Assembly: GCA_035529405.1 (NCBI GenBank)
Contig: DATKWV010000087.1
Coordinates: 1 to 7,329 of the forward strand
Direction: 5' to 3'
Length of the DNA: 7,329 nucleotides
From: DATKWV01 sp035529405
GTDB lineage: Bacteria; Planctomycetota; Phycisphaerae; Sedimentisphaerales; Anaerobacaceae
How positions within the stretch are numbered: position 1 is the first letter of the stretch; every line of letters begins with the position of its first letter. This document shows, piece by piece, positions 1 to 2,953 of the stretch. The notes beneath the pieces were generated by a model. That model searched no databases. It was given only the letters and a program-made list of their open reading frames with translations, and was not told the origin of the DNA. Made by a program: the position numbers and the translations under genes.

Positions 1-214
1 CTAAAAAAATCCTTTTCTCAATTTTCCTGTCTATGGCCTCTAATGACCCCAAAAACCGGCCCGCAACTATGGCAAGCGGGGGTACAAACAAGGGTCAGGC
101 ACGGCAAATATTGCATGCCTGCCCCCCCACGTTTGTACCCCGACAATACGGAGGAAGCGGTGGGTGATAGAAAGCATTCATATACGACAGCGACAGAAGA
201 CCGGCCCTTATTGA
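1..214. other. Gene-free left edge
   Basis: No convincing coding sequence is seen in any frame. The stretch is a mixture of A-rich and GC-rich patches. Its only clear structure is the nested inverted repeat at 79-141, listed separately. It lies upstream of the integrase remnant and could be residue of the same mobile element, but no element end or repeated tRNA 3' end is visible here. Confidence 0.5.
79..141. repeat. Nested inverted repeat (hairpin)
   Basis: GGGGTACAAAC at 79-89 is the exact reverse complement of GTTTGTACCCC at 131-141. Inside it, CAGGCA (96-101) pairs with TGCCTG (116-121), and GCAA (105-108 region) faces TTGC (111-114) at the tip. The whole 63 bases can fold into one long interrupted cruciform or hairpin. 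No T-run follows on either side, so a terminator is unlikely. A REP-like element, a recombinase-binding site or a remnant of a mobile element are all possible. Its role is unknown. Confidence 0.6.
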
Positions 215-1068
215 TTAAATAGCCAAAAAAAACAGCTATATTTTCAAAAATGTCCCCCTGCGAGCTCTGCTAAATTTGAGGGTATTGATAAAATCATTAC
301 AATTATGCTTGCTACTGCAAGTCAGGAATATCGTCCTTTGATTTCAAAAATCTGATAGTAACCGCTACGGAGACTAAAAACAAGAAAAAAGCAGTTATCC
401 CTTTGCGTGCTAATACGGCAATGGAGCTAAAAACCTTTTTTGCAGGGAAAATGCCGAATGTAAAAGCCTTTGGTGGAACATATAAAAGGTTGACTGATAA
501 AACCGCTGAAATGCTTCAGCATGATTTAGTAGAGGCAAAAATTGATTATGTTGACGACAGCAAGCGTTATTTTGATTTTCATTCGCTACGTGGAGAATGT
601 GCAAGTCTCTTGGCTGCAAGTGGAGTACATCCAAAAACGGCTCAATCTATTATGCGCCATAGTGATATAAACTTGACAATGAATGCTTACACACATACCC
701 TCAGAGGGCAGGAAGCTAAAGCAATAGAAAGCCTACCTGATTTGTCATTGTCCGACCGAGAAACTCGAAAAGCAACGGGGACGGACGACTCGATGGTCGA
801 TAGCGATTACAAACCAGCTTACAAAAAACTTACAAAAAAAGCTTACTTTGATGGACAGCGGTTGTCCGCAATTGGCTCCGCTGAAGGCAATCAAAACAGT
901 AAGACAGGGGACATTGACGATTTTGATAACACTTTTCAAACGGCAGACTTACAAACAAAAAAAGACCGGCTGTCAACATCTGACACCGGCCAAAAACCTA
1001 CTGGGCGATACAGGACTCGAACCTGTGACCCGCTGATTAAGAGTCAGCTGCTCTGCCGACTGAGCTAA
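215..1068 (+). pseudogene. Tyrosine recombinase/integrase remnant, C-terminal catalytic half
   Basis: This is the remains of a phage-type tyrosine recombinase, which cuts and rejoins DNA at attachment sites. From 292 the frame is open to a TAA at 1066-1068; the first ordinary start would be a TTG at 403. The catalytic boxes are visible: HSLR (second Arg), then MRHS (His), then the nucleophile Tyr in NAYTH, about 650-695. The DFDF...VIPLR strand region precedes them. The DNA-binding N-terminal domain is absent. The first catalytic Arg box (TGxRxxE) is not intact: from 215 to about 340 the next frame reads FEGIDKIITIMLATAS, which resembles the family just before that box, so a frameshift or small deletion probably lies at 307-340. 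After the fold ends near 750, a tail of about 105 residues ('ATGTDD...') runs through the tRNA terminator and the antisense of tRNA-Lys, giving the familiar YRTRTCDPLIKSQLL string. It is probably non-functional and marks an old integration beside tRNA-Lys. The catalytic identification is firm; the frameshift reading is inferred. Confidence 0.8.
957..990 (-). terminator. Rho-independent terminator of the tRNA transcript
   Basis: On the minus strand CCGGTGTCA, a five-base loop GATGT, and TGACAGCCGG form a nine-pair stem with one bulged G. It is followed at once by TC and seven Ts (957-963). It begins 12 bases past the 3' end of tRNA-Lys, so it is well placed to end the two-tRNA transcript. It lies wholly inside the reading frame of the convergent integrase tail. 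Confidence 0.85.
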
Positions 1069-1074
1069 TCGCCC
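1002..1074 (-). tRNA. tRNA-Lys (anticodon CTT)
   Basis: The 73-base cloverleaf folds fully: acceptor GGGCGAT/ATCGCCC, D stem GCTC/GAGC, anticodon stem GCTGA/TCAGC with loop CTCTTAA, and T arm ACAGG-TTCGAGT-CCTGT, with discriminator A. The anticodon CTT reads AAG (Lys). No CCA is encoded; the next bases are GTA, so CCA must be added by nucleotidyltransferase. It is the second gene of a minus-strand tRNA pair and is closed by the terminator at 957-990. The opposite strand is read as the last codons of the integrase remnant, as expected when an integrase has inserted at a tRNA 3' end. Confidence 0.97.
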
Positions 1075-1082
1075 GAACCCAA

Positions 1083-1147
1083 ATTAGTTTTTAGTTTTTA
1101 GTTTTTAGTTTGAAAAAACAACTCAAAACTCAAAACTTAAAACTAAT
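1083..1147. repeat. Heptad-repeat hairpin between the two tRNAs
   Basis: The left arm (1083-1111) is ATTAG followed by copies of the seven-base unit TTTTTAG. The right arm (1119-1147) is its inverted, slightly diverged complement built on CAAAACT units. The arms match at 25 of 29 positions around a short A-rich loop. It fills the spacer between the two tRNA genes and could be a palindromic repeat inserted there or a structure affecting tRNA processing. It is not GC-rich and does not look like a terminator. Confidence 0.75.
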
Positions 1148-1149
1148 AA

Positions 1150-1221
1150 TGGGCCCGGTAGGATTCGAACCTACGACCAATGGATTATGAGTCCACTGCT
1201 CTACCGCTGAGCTACGGGCCC
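1150..1221 (-). tRNA. tRNA with anticodon CAT, probably tRNA-Ile2 (or elongator Met)
   Basis: The 72-base cloverleaf folds fully: acceptor GGGCCCG/CGGGCCC, D stem GCTC/GAGC, anticodon stem GTGGA/TCCAT with loop CTCATAA, and T arm GTAGG-TTCGAAT-CCTAC, with discriminator A and no encoded CCA. CAT alone allows Met or, after lysidine modification of the C by TilS, Ile for AUA. Two things seen here favour Ile2: C4-G69 and C5-G68 in the acceptor, known TilS determinants in E. coli, and the G-U pair at the foot of the anticodon stem with TTGGTCG after it, as in E. coli ileX. It is not an initiator: the G-C-rich anticodon stem foot and the paired acceptor end are absent or present accordingly. It is the first gene of the tRNA pair. 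A weak TATTGT lies 7 bases upstream of it on the minus strand. Confidence 0.93.
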
Positions 1222-1485
1222 GACAGAGACAATAAATTGTTTGGCTTTTATGTTACATTGCAAATGCAAATATTGCAAGCAAATTAACTGCAACGCTGCT
1301 ACTGCCGCCGCTTCTATGGTTTCCAGCCGGGAGTGCGGGTTCAACCTGAATATTTTACGTAATTTTACAGGCCCACGTTTCGGTATGCAAGAGTATTGGT
1401 GCGAGTCGGGTGGATGGATGCCTGCCGTCCATTTTATACAGGCCGATTTTGACCGAGAAACTCGCCCAAAATCCTTAATAGTGCT
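1222..1485. other. Gene-free stretch upstream of the tRNA pair
   Basis: No believable gene is seen. A long plus-strand frame crosses this stretch (1241-1777), but its product is Cys-rich, of mixed composition, and overlaps the better-looking minus-strand membrane ORF. The right part carries an interrupted hairpin at 1445-1472. The tRNA promoter must lie near 1228-1270 on the minus strand; only weak boxes can be seen there. Confidence 0.4.
1445..1472. repeat. Interrupted hairpin downstream of the small membrane ORF
   Basis: GATTTTG (1445-1451) and CAAAATC (1466-1472) pair, enclosing CGAG-AAA-CTCG. The two stems are separated by a two-base internal loop. It lies about 14 bases past the stop of the minus-strand membrane ORF, so it might act as a transcript end, but no T-run follows. 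Its core GACCGAGAAACTCG (1451-1464) is repeated exactly at 754-767. Confidence 0.45.
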
Positions 1486-1695
1486 TTATTTTTTACGATT
1501 ATTGGCTGCCCCCGTATTATCATCAGTAAAACCAATAGCAATCCACTTAATCAAAGTACATAGAGCTAATACGCAAAACCAAAACAAAAGCCAAGTACTT
1601 AAAAAACCAATCATGGCTCCACCTAAACCTACCAATATGAATAGTCCGAACAAACTCTGTTTAGACAGATTTCTCCAAAAGAGATCCTTCTTCAT
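1486..1695 (-). CDS. Small two-helix membrane protein, unknown function
   Basis: I do not recognise this protein. From the ATG at 1695 it is 69 residues: a basic start (MKKDLFWRN), then two hydrophobic stretches, about residues 16-36 (LFGLFILVGLGG...) and 37-56 (LLFWFCVLALCTLIKW...), and a polar tail ending NNRKK. This predicts a hairpin of two membrane helices in the inner membrane. The frame also runs upstream to a TTG at 1761, which has AGGTGAG three bases before it and would add 22 residues; GTG at 1752 is another option. No good ribosome site precedes the ATG, so the start is uncertain. It is in the same direction as the MNT/HEPN pair and begins 35-100 bases after the HEPN stop, so it could be the third gene of that operon. 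The alternative is a chance hydrophobic frame. Confidence 0.4.
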   Translation of the reverse strand: MKKDLFWRNLSKQSLFGLFILVGLGGAMIGFLSTWLLFWFCVLALCTLIKWIAIGFTDDNTGAANNRKK

Positions 1696-1773
1696 CTTTA
1701 GAAAGGTGGGGCGTGAACTCAGCATTAGGCCGCAAGTAAGCGAAATAATCACCTGTTCCAATGCTCACCTGCT

Positions 1774-1800
1774 CTGATTTTTGCCTTTGGCAGAAATCAG
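1774..1800. repeat. Hairpin over the HEPN stop codon
   Basis: CTGATTTTTGCC (1774-1785), a TTT loop, and GGCAGAAATCAG (1789-1800) form a 12-base stem with one non-Watson-Crick position (a G-U pair if read on the plus strand, A-C on the minus strand). The HEPN stop codon TGA lies in one arm. No U-run follows on either strand, so this is at best a weak terminator, a pause or an mRNA 3'-end stabiliser between the HEPN gene and the membrane ORF. Confidence 0.55.
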
Positions 1801-2195
1801 GCAGTCTCAATAAGGCCGCGGATTATTTTCACAAATTCGTGAGTTTGCTGAAGTCTTATCGAAATTTCCGGTGCCTCAAAAACAACTGTCGGGATATAAT
1901 CACCCTCTTGCCTGTCATCAAACAATTTTTGATAAAAGACGTTCCACTTTACGTCAATTCTGCCGGATTTGATGTAGGTTTTCACGAATTCAGATTTGAC
2001 CGCTGAGTGCCGGGCAAATTGTTTTTCATCCTGTAATAAAAGCGCCGTTACGGCATAGAAACAGGCGTAATATAAGCGATTCAGCGCAAAGCTTGTATGG
2101 GCTTGCTTTAATTCAAGTTCGGCAGAAGCCAGTGCATCATCAGCTTTCTCCAACCATAACCTGATAAGTGTGCGGCGGGCATCGTGTTCATTCAT
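1797..2195 (-). CDS. HEPN-domain protein, probable HepT-type toxin
   Basis: A 132-residue all-helical protein of the HEPN family (COG1895-like), paired with a minimal nucleotidyltransferase. Members of such pairs act as ribonuclease toxins that the partner silences by AMPylation. Seen in the sequence: N-terminal LEKADDALASAELELK (about 15-30), the core helix SFALNRLYYACFYAVTALLL (35-54), RHSAVKSEFVKTY (62-74), and the motif DRQEGDY with Arg95 and Tyr100. The classic HEPN motif is R-x4-6-H. Here the His is absent and the motif reads R-x4-Y with Asp99 before the Tyr, a form I associate with the COG1895 branch; whether it cuts RNA is open. The ATG overlaps the stop of the upstream MNT gene (ATGA), so translation is probably coupled; only a weak GGATG lies ahead of it. 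Family assignment is firm; the toxin role is inferred from the pairing. Confidence 0.9.
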   Translation of the reverse strand: MNEHDARRTLIRLWLEKADDALASAELELKQAHTSFALNRLYYACFYAVTALLLQDEKQFARHSAVKSEFVKTYIKSGRIDVKWNVFYQKLFDDRQEGDYIPTVVFEAPEISIRLQQTHEFVKIIRGLIETA

Positions 2196-2536
2196 ATTTC
2201 ACATCCATCTCTTTCTACCTCCCTGTGAATCAGCATATGATGGACCAAACCTTCCGACCAATCCTGTTCGGATACAGCTACCGAAGACAGCATCACGTCA
2301 TTTTCAAGGTTTATTTGAGCCAGTCGTTCCGAGATGCTTTCTCGCAGACTTGCGGTAACCGGACACGATGTAAGTACAAGCAGGTCAATATCGGAATACA
2401 TATCACCGGCACCGCGGGCTTTTGAACCGAATAAGACAACACGCGATATAGGCAGGTCTGACTTGAGAACTCTTGCTACCTGAAGGACAGACTCATGTTC
2501 TTTTTGCGTTAATTTCGTATTTTCGAGCGTTCGCAT
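2192..2536 (-). CDS. MNT-domain minimal nucleotidyltransferase, probable MntA-type antitoxin
   Basis: A 114-residue protein of the DNA polymerase beta-like minimal nucleotidyltransferase family. The signature is complete: VVLFGSKARG (Gly37, Ser38), then SDIDLLV with metal-binding Asp49 and Asp51, and a third acidic residue, Asp80, in the strand NDVML. In MntA/HepT pairs this enzyme transfers AMP from ATP to the HEPN partner and blocks it. I place the start at the ATG at 2536 rather than the in-frame ATG at 2599: GGAAGCAAGG precedes the former, and the promoter at 2561-2589 would leave the longer version without its start. Its last four bases overlap the HEPN start, the usual antitoxin-first order. 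The partner's unusual motif leaves the exact mechanism open. Confidence 0.9.
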   Translation of the reverse strand: MRTLENTKLTQKEHESVLQVARVLKSDLPISRVVLFGSKARGAGDMYSDIDLLVLTSCPVTASLRESISERLAQINLENDVMLSSVAVSEQDWSEGLVHHMLIHREVERDGCEI

Positions 2537-2560
2537 CGGCCTTGCTTCCAATAAAACACA

Positions 2561-2589
2561 ACTATATCTTACATATCGGTTTATGGCAA
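2561..2589 (-). promoter_or_regulatory. Sigma70-type promoter of the MNT/HEPN operon
   Basis: On the minus strand TTGCCA (2584-2589) and TATAGT (2561-2566) are separated by 17 bases, each matching the consensus at 5 of 6 positions. The start of transcription should fall near 2553-2555, giving a leader of about 18 bases before the MNT ATG at 2536. No obvious operator palindrome overlaps it. Confidence 0.7.
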
Positions 2590-2599
2590 CGCAAGGCAA

Positions 2600-2808
2600 A
2601 TTTCACAGGCAATAGTCATCAGGAGTAATCCGGCGAGACTGTAAGAGGTTGTTTAGACCGGTCTTGCGCTGCCAAACGACCATATAGCGTCTGGGCAGCA
2701 GCCAATTTGCTCTGCTGTGTCCTTTCGCGTTTCTCCTCTCTGGCCCCTACTGCTGTGATTCACATTCGGCCAATCAGCCATGCCCAATGCACCCTGCTAT
2801 AAACACCA
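2600..2808. other. Divergent intergenic region between the MNT operon and clpB
   Basis: No gene is seen. It holds a perfect ten-base palindrome AGACCGGTCT at 2655-2664 and a possible short hairpin, GCTGCC (2668-2673) with GGCAGC (2694-2699). No CIRCE element (TTAGCACTC-N9-GAGTGCTAA) and no clear sigma32-type promoter are visible, although clpB is a heat-shock gene in many bacteria. Confidence 0.5.
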
Positions 2809-2818
2809 GCGGTTTATC

Positions 2819-2837
2819 TGCCAAATTGGCATATAAT
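2819..2837 (+). promoter_or_regulatory. clpB promoter -10 box with overlapping palindromic operator
   Basis: A perfect TATAAT is at 2832-2837. Directly before it is the palindrome TGCCAA-A-TTGGCA (2819-2831), whose right half touches the -10 box. At the proper 17-base distance the -35 region is GCGGTT (2809-2814), which is poor, so an activator or an alternative sigma factor may be needed. The palindrome is where a repressor or activator could bind. A start of transcription near 2843-2845 would give a leader of about 110 bases. Confidence 0.5.
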
Positions 2838-2903
2838 TAAGGATGCTGTAAAGCTATAACACTATGTAAAGACGCCGGTTAGCATCTGCAGCGGTTCAGG
2901 CAC

Positions 2904-2946
2904 GCCGTTTGCTCTTTAACTATATCGTAATTGCCGTTTGAAAGGG
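2904..2946 (+). promoter_or_regulatory. clpB leader: possible stem-loop hiding the ribosome-binding site
   Basis: The ribosome site AAAGGG (2941-2946) lies 7 bases before the clpB ATG. CTCTTT at 2912-2917 can pair with all six bases (one G-U), closing a 23-base loop. The octamer GCCGTTTG occurs twice, at 2904-2911 and 2933-2940, just before each partner strand. A short AU-rich helix over the ribosome site is what an RNA thermometer would look like, but one six-base helix is weak evidence. Confidence 0.25.
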
Positions 2947-2953
2947 TCTGTTC

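Noticed and set aside
76..145. Integron attC-like site at the 79-141 hairpin
   Set aside because: The outer arms do not fit the GTTRRRY/RYYYAAC core sites, and no integron integrase or cassettes are present.
848..1036. Plus-strand frame ending in GDTGLEPVTR
   Set aside because: This peptide is the common false translation of an antisense tRNA; the integrase tail occupies the other frame.
104..1277. Twelve-base GCAAATATTGCA shared by 104-115 and 1266-1277
   Set aside because: It is short, AT-rich and nearly palindromic; a match of this length is expected by chance in a window this size.
1241..1777. Plus-strand 178-residue open frame
   Set aside because: It begins next to the tRNA with a Cys-rich, compositionally odd start, and its second half is antisense to a more protein-like membrane frame. 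No domain is recognisable and no ribosome site is seen.
2780..2836. An 18-codon plus-strand frame upstream of clpB (MPNAPCYKHQ...)
   Set aside because: It overlaps the promoter and would lie upstream of the predicted transcript start, so it is not a leader peptide of clpB.
2600..2953. CIRCE/HrcA or sigma32 control of clpB
   Set aside because: No TTAGCACTC-N9-GAGTGCTAA and no CTTGAA...CCCAT-type promoter can be found in the region.
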